Below are positions 41,765 to 51,205 of a stretch of DNA of 53,654 nt, one piece after another. Position 1 is the first letter of the stretch, and each line of letters starts with the position of its first letter. Below the pieces are notes generated by a model. That model was given only the letters and a program-made list of their open reading frames with translations. It did no database searches and was not told where the DNA came from. Location: contig NZ_AOMC01000142.1 in assembly GCF_000336695.1 (NCBI RefSeq), forward strand, positions 23,392 to 77,045, written 5' to 3'. This stretch comes from Halococcus morrhuae DSM 1307 (GTDB lineage Archaea; Halobacteriota; Halobacteria; Halobacteriales; Halococcaceae). The position numbers and the translations under genes were made by a program.

Positions 41765-42943
41765 ATGGATTTCGAGTACACCGAGGACCAAGAACGGTTC
41801 CGGCAGGAGCTCCGCGAGTGGCTCCGCGAGAACCTGCCGGACGGGTGGCAAGCGGGTGAACGCCCGGGAACGGACGATCCCGAAGAGAACGTCGAGTTCC
41901 TGCTGGACTGGCAGCGGACGCTCAACGACGGTGGCTGGGCGGGGCTCCACTGGCCCGAGGAGTACGGGGGTGCGGACGCCTCGCTGCTTGAACAGGTCAT
42001 CTACAATCAGGAGACGGCGCGCGTCGACGCGCCGGCACGCATCAACGCCGTCGGCATCGACTTCGTCGGCCCGACGCTGATGGAGCTCGGCACCGACGAG
42101 CAGAAAGAGCGGTTCCTGCCGAAGATCATCAGCGGCGAGGAACTCTGGTGTCAGGGCTACTCGGAGCCGGATGCCGGTTCCGATCTCGCGAGTCTCTCGC
42201 TGTCGGCCGAACGGAACGGTGACGAGTTCCTGCTCAACGGGCAGAAGGTCTGGACGAGCTACGCGCACGTCGCCGACTGGTGTTTCTTGCTGACCCGGAC
42301 GGACGATTCCGGCCCGAAACACCACGGCATCACCGTCTTCCTGGTCGATATGGACCAGGAGGGCATCCAGACCGAGCCGATCCACCAGATCACCGACGAG
42401 ACGGATTTCAACGAGGTGTTCTTCGACGACGCCGTGGCGCGCGAAGAGCACATCGTCGGCGAGATCGACGAGGGCTGGGAGGTCGCGATGACGCTCTCGG
42501 CGTTCGAGCACAGCATGTCGGACGTGTTCTCGATCGAACAGCGCTGGCGCTCGCTCGTCGAGTTCTGTCAGGAGCACGAACGCGACGGCACACCGCTCGC
42601 CGAGCACACCCACGTGCGCCGGGAACTCGCCCGGCTCCACACTCGCATTCAGGCGGGCAAGCTCACCCACTACCGGAACGTGAGCAAGCAGATGGAGACC
42701 GGTGTGCCCGGTCCGGAGGGGTCGATGGACAAGGTGTTCAACAACCAGACCGAGAAGAAGTTGGAGAACTTCGCGCGGCGGTTGCTCGGGGCGAACAACG
42801 CTCTCTGGACCGACGGACCGGACGACGGCCAGTGGGTGACGGACCTGCTGATGCCCTACGGGAAGATGATCGCCGGCGGGACGAAGGACGTCCAGCGAAA
42901 CATCATCGCCGAGCGCGTGCTCGGGCTGCCGAAGGACGACTGA
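41765..42943 (+). CDS. Acyl-CoA dehydrogenase, larger subunit of the second pair
   Basis: The 392-residue ACAD is a paralogue of the protein at 35911, sharing HWPEEYGGADASL, GYSEPDAGSDLASL, RTDDSGPKHHGIT and GGTKDVQRNIIAERVLGLPK. The full ACAD domain order is present. A TATA-like GGTATATG box (about 41721) lies some 40 nt upstream of ATG 41765. It is followed by the smaller subunit after 1 nt. Presence of two complete pairs suggests successive oxidation of two different acyl-CoA substrates. Confidence 0.9.
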   Translation: MDFEYTEDQERFRQELREWLRENLPDGWQAGERPGTDDPEENVEFLLDWQRTLNDGGWAGLHWPEEYGGADASLLEQVIYNQETARVDAPARINAVGIDFVGPTLMELGTDEQKERFLPKIISGEELWCQGYSEPDAGSDLASLSLSAERNGDEFLLNGQKVWTSYAHVADWCFLLTRTDDSGPKHHGITVFLVDMDQEGIQTEPIHQITDETDFNEVFFDDAVAREEHIVGEIDEGWEVAMTLSAFEHSMSDVFSIEQRWRSLVEFCQEHERDGTPLAEHTHVRRELARLHTRIQAGKLTHYRNVSKQMETGVPGPEGSMDKVFNNQTEKKLENFARRLLGANNALWTDGPDDGQWVTDLLMPYGKMIAGGTKDVQRNIIAERVLGLPKDD

Positions 42944-42944
42944 T

Positions 42945-44072
42945 ATGGACTTCAGAATCAACGACGAACAACGACAGATGCGCGAGACGGCACAGGAGTT
43001 CTTCGAGGATCGGGAAGTCCTCGAACGCGCGCGGGAACGGATCGACGGTGAGGACGTCGTCGACGACCTCTGGGACGATCTGTCCGAGATGGACTACCCG
43101 GCGCTGACGGTGCCGCTCGAACACGGTGGACTGGGCGACGACGTGCTCTACCTCTCGCTGTTGCTCGAAGAGGCCGGCCGGGTCGCGCTGCCAGCCCCGC
43201 TGCCCGAGACGCTCGCGTTCGGCGCGTTCGTGCTCGACGAACTCGGATCGGATGCACAGAAGGAGCAGTTCCTGCCGGCGATCGCCGATGGTGACCAACG
43301 GTTGAGCTTCGCGCTCTACGAGTCCGGTCAGGAGTCGCTGCCGCGCGACATCCAGCTCGCCGCCACACCGACCGACGACGGCTATCGCCTCGACGGGACG
43401 AAGACCCTCGTGCCGTTCGGCGAGCAGGTCGATACGATCGTCGTCGCCGCGCGGACGGGCTCCGGCACCGGGATGGACGGCGTGAGCCTGTTTCTGGTGG
43501 ATGCCGAGCGCGTCGACAGCGAACCGCAGGACACCCTCGATCGGACGCGCCCGGCGGCGAAACTCCACTTCGACGACTTCGAGATCGGCGAGAACGCGCT
43601 GCTCGGGACTGAAGGCGAAGCCGGGCCGACCCTCCAGAAAGCGATGGATCGTTACACCGTCGCCACCTGTGCGATGACCGTCGGCGCAGCGAGCCGCGCC
43701 GTGGAGATGTCGTCCGACTACGGCAGCCAGCGCGAGCAGTTCGACAAACCGATCGGACAGTTCCAGGCGGTCAAACACCGCATCGCCGATATGTGGATGG
43801 CCACGCAGGCCGCGCGATCGCTCACCTACTACGCGGCGTGGGCGCTCGAAAACGACGAGCCGGATGCCGCACGTGCGGTCTCGGAGGCCAAACTGTTCTG
43901 TTCGGAGCAGCTCACGCAGGTCTTCGCCGACGACATCCACAACCACGGCGGGATGGGCTTTACCTCGGAACACGACGGTCACATCTACTTCAAGCAGGCG
44001 AAGGCGTGGGAGACGTTCCTCGGCACGCCGACCGAGCATCTCGACCGGATCGCCGACAGCCACGAACTGTAG
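42945..44072 (+). CDS. Acyl-CoA dehydrogenase, smaller subunit of the second pair
   Basis: The 375-residue protein parallels the one at 34786 (MDFRINDEQRQMRETAQEFFED; REQFDKPIGQFQAVKHRIADMW; HGGMGFTSEHDGHIYFKQAK). It starts 1 nt after the larger subunit, keeping the same large-then-small order as the first pair. It would form an alpha2beta2 enzyme with its partner and pass electrons to ETF. Confidence 0.88.
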   Translation: MDFRINDEQRQMRETAQEFFEDREVLERARERIDGEDVVDDLWDDLSEMDYPALTVPLEHGGLGDDVLYLSLLLEEAGRVALPAPLPETLAFGAFVLDELGSDAQKEQFLPAIADGDQRLSFALYESGQESLPRDIQLAATPTDDGYRLDGTKTLVPFGEQVDTIVVAARTGSGTGMDGVSLFLVDAERVDSEPQDTLDRTRPAAKLHFDDFEIGENALLGTEGEAGPTLQKAMDRYTVATCAMTVGAASRAVEMSSDYGSQREQFDKPIGQFQAVKHRIADMWMATQAARSLTYYAAWALENDEPDAARAVSEAKLFCSEQLTQVFADDIHNHGGMGFTSEHDGHIYFKQAKAWETFLGTPTEHLDRIADSHEL

Positions 44073-44149
44073 CCGTCACGTCGACGTTTCGACGCGACTT
44101 TTCACGATCGAGCGCCGTCGGCAATACGAAAAACGGCATCAGCACCGAT

Positions 44150-45068
44150 TCACTCGGTCGCCGCGGGGAACGGTTCGCCGCCCATCACCGTCCCCCAGAC
44201 CGGGACGTCCCTGAGCGCCGCCGGATCGACGGCGGTCGGATCGTCTTCGAGCACGGCGAAGTCGGCCCGCTTGCCGGCCTCGATGGTGCCGACCTCGTCG
44301 TCCATCCCGAGCAAGTAGGCGGCGTCGACAGTGATGGTTCTGAGTGCTTCGTCGACCGAGATGCGCTCGTCCTCGCCGAGCACGCGATCGCTGGCGGTGA
44401 CGCGGTTGACGGCGCTCCAGGCCGTGTGTAGCGGCGCAAGCGGCGTGACCGGCGCGTCCGAGTGGACACTGAAGGGGACGCCGGCGCGCTTGGCGCTCGC
44501 GCAGGCGTTCATCCGCTCGGCGCGCTCCGGGCCGACTGTCACCTCGTAGTGTTGGTCGCCGTAGTAGTAGAGGTGATTGCTGAAGAGGTTGACACAGAGG
44601 CCGAGCGCCGCCATCCGGCGGTACTGGTCGGCCGTGGCCAGCTGGCAGTGCTGGACGGTGTGACGGTGATCGAACCGCGGCGACTCGCGTTGGAGCAGCT
44701 CAACGGCGTCGACGAACAGCCCGCTGGCCTCGTCGCCGTTGCAGTGACAGTCGATCGAGCACGTCGGCGACGCTCCGACAGCCCGGCCAGTGCGTCCCGT
44801 CCGGGCTGTCGCGGCCGTAGTAGCCGAGGTAGGGGTACGACCAGAGCGCGCCGGCCATCGAGTGGGCGTGGGCCTCGACGAAGCCCGGCAGCAACACGTG
44901 GTCCGCGAAGCGCTCGTCGATCGTGGCGTTCCCCCAGCCCTCGAGCTCCGCGACGCTGCCGACGCCGAGCACGCGACCGTCGCGGACGGCGACGGCGCTC
45001 GCTTCCGGTCGGCTCGGATTCATCGTGACGATTCGATCGGCGACGTAGATCGTGGTTTCTTCGGACAT
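44150..45068 (-). pseudogene. YtcJ-like amidohydrolase, internally deleted and frameshifted
   Basis: The N-terminal part (45068 to about 44750) reads a typical start, MSEETTIYVADRIVTMNPSR, and the metal-binding GFVEAHAHS. The C-terminal part (about 44755 to 44150, other frame) has IDCHCNGDEASGLFVDAVELL, HRHTVQHCQL, SDAPVTPLAPL and GTIEAGKRADFAVLEDDP. Full-length relatives are about 540 residues; here only about 305 codons remain. Roughly 230 codons between DVLDRL and IDCHCNGD are missing, and the join is out of frame. It is therefore a pseudogene. It would have hydrolysed an amide substrate, perhaps one imported by the APC permease upstream (10 nt away). Confidence 0.87.
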
Positions 45069-45078
45069 GGTGTATCTG

Positions 45079-46476
45079 TCAGTCGGAGCGATTTATTTGT
45101 TCGCCTCCGTCGCTCTGCACGGTGCGAAAGCCGACGCCGGAGCTCATGAGGCGGCTGCTGTCGCCGACCTGCCACCATCGAAGACCGTAGACGAGAACGC
45201 TGACCGCGACGAGGCCGAGATACGCGACGAACGCCTGTGGCTGCGTGACGACGAGAAAGACAGTCATGACGGCCAGGATGACGAACAGCCCCAGCGCTGA
45301 CCAGCGGACGACGCGCGGGCGGAGCAGGCGTGAGTTCGCCACGCTCTCGGCGTCAAAGATGCCGGGGAACGTCGACGGGAGCCGAAAGCCGACGATCGAG
45401 TGGATCATGAGAGGGACGACGAACAGGAAGGAGAAACTGGCCGCCAGCGCACCGAAGGAGACGTCGACGAACGTGAGTGCCACCGACAGCACGTAGAGAA
45501 AGAGAAGGAAGTAGACGGGTTCGCCGTGATCGTTCTCGCGGCCGACCCACTCGGGGAAGAGGTTGTCGTCGACGAGCACCGAGAAGATCCGGGTGAAGAC
45601 GGCGACCGAGGCGATGTTCGTCGTGAACCCCGCGACGAGCGCACCGATGCCGGTCACGACGACGAGATTGCCCGAGAGATACTGACCGACGACGAACCCG
45701 AGCGTCTGGCCTTCGAGCTGTGCGTACGAGACGACGCCGACGGCGACGAACAACACGACCGTCGAGATGAGGATGTCGACGATGGCGCTCGTGACGATGA
45801 TGCCGCCGATCGTGTTCTCGACGTCCTCGATCTCCTCGCCGAAGTTGATGATCTTGATCGCGCCACCGCCCAGGGTGAGGAGGACCGCGTACGCCGGGAG
45901 CGCGCCGATGAACCCTTCCGGCATGACTGGCGTCAGATTCCCCATCTCGACGTTGAGTAGCCCGCCACCGACGATCACGCCGATCGACAGCAACAAGACC
46001 GCATCGAGCACGATCTCGGCCACGCCGGTCGCGCGGATGCCGAACCAGACCACCGCGAACGAGATCGTCAGCAGGAGCACGGTGAACAGTTCGGTCGAGA
46101 TCGTGGGCACGATCGCGTTGAGAAAGGACGCACCGCCGAGCAGCATGTATCGCAGATAGATCAGCCCGCCGAGCATGAGCCCCGAAAAGGAGATCGTGAA
46201 GCCGACGAGCTTGCTCAGATTCTTGCGTTCCGGGAGCAACATTCTCGTCGTGTAGTAGTAGCTGCCGGCCGTCTTCGGCCACGCCTTCGTCAGCGTGAGA
46301 TACGTCGGGAGCGCAAGGAAGGTCGGAACAGCCACCAGCATCATGATGAGCACGGTGATCGGACCGCCCATCGCCCCCGCGATCACCGGGGTAGCCCACA
46401 GTCCGCCACCGACGCTACTTCCGATGGCGATGGCGACCCCGCCGACGAAGCCGATCTTCGCGTTCTCCGAGACCAT
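45079..46476 (-). CDS. APC-superfamily permease
   Basis: The 465-residue membrane protein has about 12 helices, beginning KIGFVGGVAIAIGSSVGGGLWATPVIAGAMGGP, with the glycine-rich first helix typical of APC transporters. KTAGSYYYTTRMLLPERKNL follows helix 2. The tail is cytosolic. It is only distantly similar to the permease at 39203. It lies 10 nt upstream of the broken amidohydrolase gene, so the two probably formed an uptake-and-hydrolysis unit that has lost its enzyme. Substrate is unknown. Confidence 0.85.
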   Translation of the reverse strand: MVSENAKIGFVGGVAIAIGSSVGGGLWATPVIAGAMGGPITVLIMMLVAVPTFLALPTYLTLTKAWPKTAGSYYYTTRMLLPERKNLSKLVGFTISFSGLMLGGLIYLRYMLLGGASFLNAIVPTISTELFTVLLLTISFAVVWFGIRATGVAEIVLDAVLLLSIGVIVGGGLLNVEMGNLTPVMPEGFIGALPAYAVLLTLGGGAIKIINFGEEIEDVENTIGGIIVTSAIVDILISTVVLFVAVGVVSYAQLEGQTLGFVVGQYLSGNLVVVTGIGALVAGFTTNIASVAVFTRIFSVLVDDNLFPEWVGRENDHGEPVYFLLFLYVLSVALTFVDVSFGALAASFSFLFVVPLMIHSIVGFRLPSTFPGIFDAESVANSRLLRPRVVRWSALGLFVILAVMTVFLVVTQPQAFVAYLGLVAVSVLVYGLRWWQVGDSSRLMSSGVGFRTVQSDGGEQINRSD

Positions 46477-46966
46477 CGCTCGTCACCGGAGCCCCGGAAC
46501 GGGAGCGACGATTGCGTCACCCTCCCGTTCGACGCGACGTTCTCGATTCTCGTTCAACCTCATCGCCTGTTGATCGGTAACTACTGTCACAAACGACAGT
46601 TGGATTGGATATACATAGTTGTTTTGCACGCATACCAACACGAATATGGTGAAAGATGGAATTGAATCGGATATAGTTCGATATATTCGAATACATTGGA
46701 AAAATAGAACTGGTTTTCTACTCGCGTGTCCGGGACCATCACGGCCGGGAACGTGGTTTTGATGGTGGAGTTCCAGCTCGACCGTCTACTGCTTCCGTCG
46801 TATCTGAGAGCGATCGTTGATAACGAGCCTGTCCTTCGAGGCTCCGAACCACTGATCTTCGAGAGTGGCGAATACGGCCGTCGAGAACCCGCGATCGTCC
46901 GTTCTCGTTTCGCCCTCCGGACGACGAGCACAAAAGAGCTATTGGAGCCGCCAGCCGAGGAGCCAT
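46477..46966. other. AT-rich intergenic region with two inverted repeats
   Basis: This 490-nt divergent region between the permease and rdfA is AT-rich in its centre (46580-46710). ACTGTC-N6-GACAGT is at 46583-46600 and TTCGA-N5-TCGAA at 46677-46691. Several TATA-like sequences (GGATATACATAG, GATATAG) are present. No gene was seen. Confidence 0.5.
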
Positions 46967-47599
46967 ATGGCCGACGCAGACGAGAGCACGGGGGCGACGG
47001 GGCGACGAAGCAAGGTTGCCCGGCTGATCGACGAGTACGACCTCGACGGGATCGGCGTGGAGATGGAACGCCGCTGGACCGCACCCGACGACGAACGGAC
47101 GAGTTTGCGTGATCTCGCGACCGTTTTCAACCAGCGACTGCTGGCGGCGGCGATGGCTGCGGCAGGCATGCAGCCGCTCGCGGGCGAAATCGAGAACACG
47201 TACCAACTGCTCACCGACGCGGAGACCAGCAGCGCCGATCGGACCCAGACCCGGCGACAGCTCGAACGTGACGGCGTCCCGGTCGAGGAACTCCAATCGG
47301 ATTTCGTCACCTATCAGGCGATCCGGAGCTACCTCACCGAGCATCGGGGAGCCGAATACACCGCCGACGATCGGGACCGAACCGTCGTCGAGGCCGAGAA
47401 CGTCCAGCGACTCCGGGGGCGCGTCGAGACCGTCACCGAGGAGAAACTCGACCGGCTCCGTCGGAACACAGAGTTCGATCTCGGCGAGTTCATGCTGTTC
47501 GTCGACGTGAGCGTTCTCTGTGAGGACTGCGGGCAGCGCTACGGAATCGACGAACTGCTCGAACAAGGTGGCTGTGACTGTGCGACCTCCACGTCCTGA
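46967..47599 (+). CDS. rdfA: Rod-determining factor RdfA family protein
   Basis: The 210-residue protein follows the RdfA pattern that I recognise: SKVARLIDEYDLDGIGVEMERRW near the N terminus, SLRDLATVFNQRLLAAAMAAAGMQPLAGEIENTYQLLTDAETSSADRTQTRRQLERDGVPVEELQSDFVTYQAIRSYL in the middle, with a Cys-rich C-terminal end (CEDCGQRYG ... CDC) that may bind zinc. RdfA is a factor needed for rod shape in Haloferax volcanii; many haloarchaea carry several paralogues, so this copy's role may differ. ATG 46967 begins the conserved protein, although the frame is open further upstream. Confidence 0.72.
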   Translation: MADADESTGATGRRSKVARLIDEYDLDGIGVEMERRWTAPDDERTSLRDLATVFNQRLLAAAMAAAGMQPLAGEIENTYQLLTDAETSSADRTQTRRQLERDGVPVEELQSDFVTYQAIRSYLTEHRGAEYTADDRDRTVVEAENVQRLRGRVETVTEEKLDRLRRNTEFDLGEFMLFVDVSVLCEDCGQRYGIDELLEQGGCDCATSTS

Positions 47600-47690
47600 T
47601 CATCCAACGTTCCATTCGGCGAAACTGCTGTCCCGATTCGACTATATATCGGAAAATATGTAGCACGGATCTCTCTCTTCCGTCGACGAT

Positions 47691-47746
47691 CGATTGATCG
47701 GGGCATAGATTAAGATAACATCTGCAATCTATTGTCCGATCAATCG
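47691..47746. terminator. Long composite hairpin between convergent genes
   Basis: CGATTGATCGG (47691-47701) pairs with CCGATCAATCG (47736-47746). Inside, ATAGATT (47705-47711) pairs with AATCTAT (47726-47732), leaving a 14-nt loop. GTCGAC occurs outside both arms. It overlaps the stop codon of the HTH gene (47740-47742) and lies downstream of rdfA, so it may end both transcripts. Confidence 0.5.
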
Positions 47747-48303
47747 TCCTTGTCGACGACCCATCGTCGCCCCATATCTCGCTCGTGGGAACCACGCGAC
47801 GGTTCTGCCTCGTCGGATGCTTCCCCATCGTCTTCGCCGACCGCCTCCGCTCGCTTCCTCGGCCGATCGGAGGCGTTCGCCGGCGATTTCACGGTGGAGA
47901 GACCGAGATTTCGAAGGAACGTTCCGAGATAGTTCGAGTGGTATTCGACGCCGAACTCGTCGTCGAGAAGCCGATCGATCTCCTGTGCTTGCCACGGCTG
48001 GCCCTTTCGGAGCAGGTCGAGCAGTTCTTCTTTTTCCGTGTCGTCGAGTTTCGCGGGTCGTCCGCCTCCAAAATCCGGCATGAGTTCGTCGAATCCGCCC
48101 TCGTTCCAGGCGCTCGCCCACCGGGTTCCGGTCGCCGGCGAGCGTCCCTCCCGGTCGGCCGCTTCGGGGATGGTGTCGCCCCGATAGAGGTTTTTAATGA
48201 ATCCAATTCGCCGCAGACGGTGATCGTCATCGGCCGCCCGCAGCAGCTCGTCGATCTCCTCCTCGGGCAGATGCCGTTCGATCTCCGTTCGACGTGTTCC
48301 CAT
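47740..48303 (-). CDS. IS630-type winged-helix protein, stand-alone HTH
   Basis: The 187-residue protein has two HTH units. The first (about residues 15-85) reads DHRLRRIGFIKNLYRGDTIPEAADREGRSPATGTRWASAWNEGGFDELMPDFGGGRP. The second (about 88-140) reads LDDTEKEELLDLLRKGQPWQAQEIDRLLDDEFGVEYHSNYLGTFLRNLGL. These match the N-terminal part of IS630-family transposases, but the DDE domain is missing and an acidic tail follows. Stand-alone versions are common in haloarchaea and probably serve as regulators. ATG 48303 was chosen over TTG 48330. Confidence 0.72.
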   Translation of the reverse strand: MGTRRTEIERHLPEEEIDELLRAADDDHRLRRIGFIKNLYRGDTIPEAADREGRSPATGTRWASAWNEGGFDELMPDFGGGRPAKLDDTEKEELLDLLRKGQPWQAQEIDRLLDDEFGVEYHSNYLGTFLRNLGLSTVKSPANASDRPRKRAEAVGEDDGEASDEAEPSRGSHERDMGRRWVVDKDD

Positions 48304-48349
48304 CGACTGTCGTTCGCCCTCTACTTTCAAAAGTTTTCGTATTATTTAG

Positions 48350-48377
48350 ATCGGGACCGCGACAGACTGTTCCCGAT
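48350..48377. repeat. 7-bp inverted repeat upstream of the HTH gene
   Basis: ATCGGGA (48350-48356) and TCCCGAT (48371-48377) flank 14 nt. It is about 47 nt upstream of the HTH gene start and downstream of mutS, so it may be an operator or a mutS terminator. Confidence 0.35.
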
Positions 48378-48467
48378 TCTTCTCTCTGAACCAGGAACTG
48401 CGCTGGTCGATCGACTGCTGGATTCTCTATCCTCGTCGATGAGATTCCACGAATGTCGGTGGGCTGG

Positions 48468-51122
48468 CTATTCCGAGGCGTCGTCGGACAGTCGCTGCTG
48501 CCACTTCTCGACGGTGCTCATGAGTTCGACCGGCGACGTCTCCGCGACGTTCGTCTCGCGTACTGCCTCCAGCACGGCCTCAGTTTCGGGGTCGAGCGAC
48601 GAGTCGGGATCGTCGTCCGGAGTGGTCTCGGATTCACCATCTCGGGACTGCCGACCGCCGTCGGCGCTGGTGGAGCCACGGAACGCTTCGCTATCGAGAT
48701 CGAAGACGGCTTGAACCGACTCGCCAGACGAGCCGCGCGCCTCGATGGCTTTCTCTGCACGGAGCTTCGCGAGGACGTCCCGCGATCGGTCGACGACAGG
48801 TTCGGGGACACCAGCGAGATCGGCGACGTGAACCCCGTAGGAGCGATCGGTCGCACCCTCTCGCACCGTGCGGAGGAAGGTCACGTCGTCCCCCTGCTCC
48901 TCGACCGCGACGTGGACGTTCGCCACGCGATCGAGATGTTCTGCGAGACCCGTGAGTTCGTGGTAGTGGGTCGCGAACAGTGTCTTCGCGCGCACCTCGT
49001 TGTGGAGATACTCGGTCGCGGCCCACGCGATCGAGATGCCGTCGTACGTCGCCGTTCCGCGTCCCACCTCGTCGAGGATCACCAGCGAGTCCTCGGTCGC
49101 CGAATGGAGGATGTTGGCGAGCTCGCTCATCTCGACCATGAACGTCGAGCGCCCCTGCGCGAGCTCGTCAAGCGCGCCCACGCGCGTGTAGATCCCGTCG
49201 ACGGGGTCGATCCGTGCACTCCTGGCGGGCACGAAACTCCCGATCTGAGCGAGCAGTGTGATCAGCGCGCTCTGGCGCATATAGGTGGACTTCCCGCTCA
49301 TATTTGGCCCGGTGACGACGAGAAAGCCACGCCCGTCGGAGAGTTCGAGATCGTTCGGGACGAACTCGACTTCGCGTTCGACGACCGGGTGCCGGCCCGC
49401 CTCGATGTCGATGCCCGACTCCACCAGCGCTGGACGTGTCCAGTCGTTTTCGACCGCGTGGACCGCGAGACTCGACAGACAGTCACAGTCGGCGAGCGCG
49501 CGACCCACGTCCTGGAGGAGCTCGGCGCGCTCGGCGACGCGCTCCCTGAGATCGACGAACAGCTCGTGTTCGAGTTCGCCACGGCGCTCCTCAAACCGGA
49601 ATATCTCGCGCTCGCGCTCGCTCAGTTTTTCGGTGGTGTAGCGCCTCGCGTTCTTCAGCGACTTGATCTCGTCGTACTCCTCGGGGACTTCGCCGGTCTC
49701 GGAGTTGCCGACCTGGATGTAGTAGCCGTCGGTCTTGTTGCGACCGGTGCTCAGATGGGTGATGCCGAGCCGGGATTGCTCGCGCTCGGCGAGCCCGTCC
49801 ATCCAGTCGAGCGCTTCCTCGTGGCCCTCGATCAGCTCGTCCAGTTCGTCGTGGTAGCCCTGCCGGATGAGACCGCCCTCGCGGGTGCTCGCGGGCGGCT
49901 CCTCGGCGAGCGCGTCGGCGAGTTCGTCAACCAGTTCCGCCGCAGCCGCTCGATCCGGCTGCGAGACGACGTCGGCGAGCGGGGAGTCGGCGAGCGCAGA
50001 ACCCTCGATCACGCCAGCGACCTCGTCGAGCACCGAAAGCGTGTCGCGTACCCGGAGCAGGTCGCGCGCGTCGGCGCTGCCCGAAACCGCTTTGCTCGCC
50101 AGCCGGGCGACGTCGTAACCGTCGCCGAGCGTCTCGCGGAGTCGTTCGCGCGCGAGCGCCTCGCCCGCGAGCGCGTCCACGCAGTCCGCGCGCCGCGTGA
50201 GCTCGCCTTCGTCCTGGATCGGCCGACAGAGCCGCTCGCGGAGGGTCCGCCCGCCGGCGCTCGTCACGGTGTGGTCGACGACGTCGACCAGCGAGCGCCC
50301 GCCCTCGCCCATCGTCTCGACGAGTTCGAGGTTGCGCTGCGTCGTCGCGTCGAGCGCGACGCTCTCGCCCGTGTCGTACGGCTGCAGTCGTGTCATCGAC
50401 GCCAGCACGCCCAGTCCCGTCTCGTCGACGTACGACAGCAGCCCGCCGGCCGCTCGGATCGCTCCAGGAGCGTCGTCGAGCCCCACGCTCGAAACCGTCG
50501 TCGCGCCGAACTGCTCGTCGACCGTCTGTCGCGCCCGTCCCGGTGCGAACGCGTCGGTCGCGTGCAGCGAGAGCGTCGCGTCGGTCGCGCGGAACTCCGT
50601 GAGCAGGTCGTCGTCCGCGCGCACGTCGGGCCCGGGCAGGATCTCCGCGGGACCGAACCGATATAGTTCAGTAAGCAGTTCATCACCGTCGAGTTCGGTG
50701 GCGTGAAAACGACCCGTGGTGACGTCGGCGACGGCGAAGCCGTAGCCCCCGCTCTCCGCGACGATCGCCGCGAGATAGCGCGCCTCGCTGTCGGTGCTTT
50801 CGAGCAACGTGCCCGGCGTGACGACGCGCTCGATGGCCCGCTTGTGCCCGCCGTCGACTTCGTACTGATCGGCGACGGCGACGCGATAGCCGCGCTCGAC
50901 GAGCACCTTCAGATAGGCCGTGAGTTCGCTGAGAGGCACGCCCGCCATCGGATAGGACGAGCCGTGCGAGGATTTCTGTGATACCTTGAGATCGAGCTCC
51001 TCGCCGACGAACTCGGCGTCGTCGGCGAAGAACTCGTAGAAATCGCCACACTGCATCGCCAGCAAGTCGGCGTCGGTCTCGTCTTTGAGGGCGAGGAACT
51101 CCCCGACGATTCCCTCGGTCAT
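48468..51122 (-). CDS. mutS: DNA mismatch repair protein MutS
   Basis: The 884-residue protein has the MutS1 mismatch-binding motif GDFYEF (26-31; Phe28 and Glu30), a connector, lever and clamp region, and the ABC ATPase with P-loop GPNMSGKST (605-613), the Walker B segment LVILDEVGRGTATYDG and the FATHYHEL switch. It recognises mismatches and insertion-deletion loops as a dimer. The C terminus has an acidic, disordered segment (ESETTPDDDPDSSLDPETE) before a final helix, typical of haloarchaeal MutS. Start ATG 51122 is preferred over the longer frame to 51248, because it begins at the conserved N-terminal helix and leaves room for the divergent promoter. No mutL is adjacent. Confidence 0.93.
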   Translation of the reverse strand: MTEGIVGEFLALKDETDADLLAMQCGDFYEFFADDAEFVGEELDLKVSQKSSHGSSYPMAGVPLSELTAYLKVLVERGYRVAVADQYEVDGGHKRAIERVVTPGTLLESTDSEARYLAAIVAESGGYGFAVADVTTGRFHATELDGDELLTELYRFGPAEILPGPDVRADDDLLTEFRATDATLSLHATDAFAPGRARQTVDEQFGATTVSSVGLDDAPGAIRAAGGLLSYVDETGLGVLASMTRLQPYDTGESVALDATTQRNLELVETMGEGGRSLVDVVDHTVTSAGGRTLRERLCRPIQDEGELTRRADCVDALAGEALARERLRETLGDGYDVARLASKAVSGSADARDLLRVRDTLSVLDEVAGVIEGSALADSPLADVVSQPDRAAAAELVDELADALAEEPPASTREGGLIRQGYHDELDELIEGHEEALDWMDGLAEREQSRLGITHLSTGRNKTDGYYIQVGNSETGEVPEEYDEIKSLKNARRYTTEKLSEREREIFRFEERRGELEHELFVDLRERVAERAELLQDVGRALADCDCLSSLAVHAVENDWTRPALVESGIDIEAGRHPVVEREVEFVPNDLELSDGRGFLVVTGPNMSGKSTYMRQSALITLLAQIGSFVPARSARIDPVDGIYTRVGALDELAQGRSTFMVEMSELANILHSATEDSLVILDEVGRGTATYDGISIAWAATEYLHNEVRAKTLFATHYHELTGLAEHLDRVANVHVAVEEQGDDVTFLRTVREGATDRSYGVHVADLAGVPEPVVDRSRDVLAKLRAEKAIEARGSSGESVQAVFDLDSEAFRGSTSADGGRQSRDGESETTPDDDPDSSLDPETEAVLEAVRETNVAETSPVELMSTVEKWQQRLSDDASE

Positions 51123-51205
51123 GGCTCCGTTCGGGGCACACCGCGCTAAAACCTGTGGGTTCCGAAAGGCAACGCCGAAGTCCCCACAGCGGAACGATCC
51201 GAACG

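Noticed and set aside
47740-48303. An intact IS630 insertion sequence
   Set aside because: Only the HTH half is present, no DDE domain follows, and the flanking inverted repeats do not match each other as terminal repeats should.
48453-50666. Plus-strand open frame of 737 codons opposite mutS
   Set aside because: It is antisense to a MutS with intact mismatch-binding and ATPase motifs, and has no recognisable domain.
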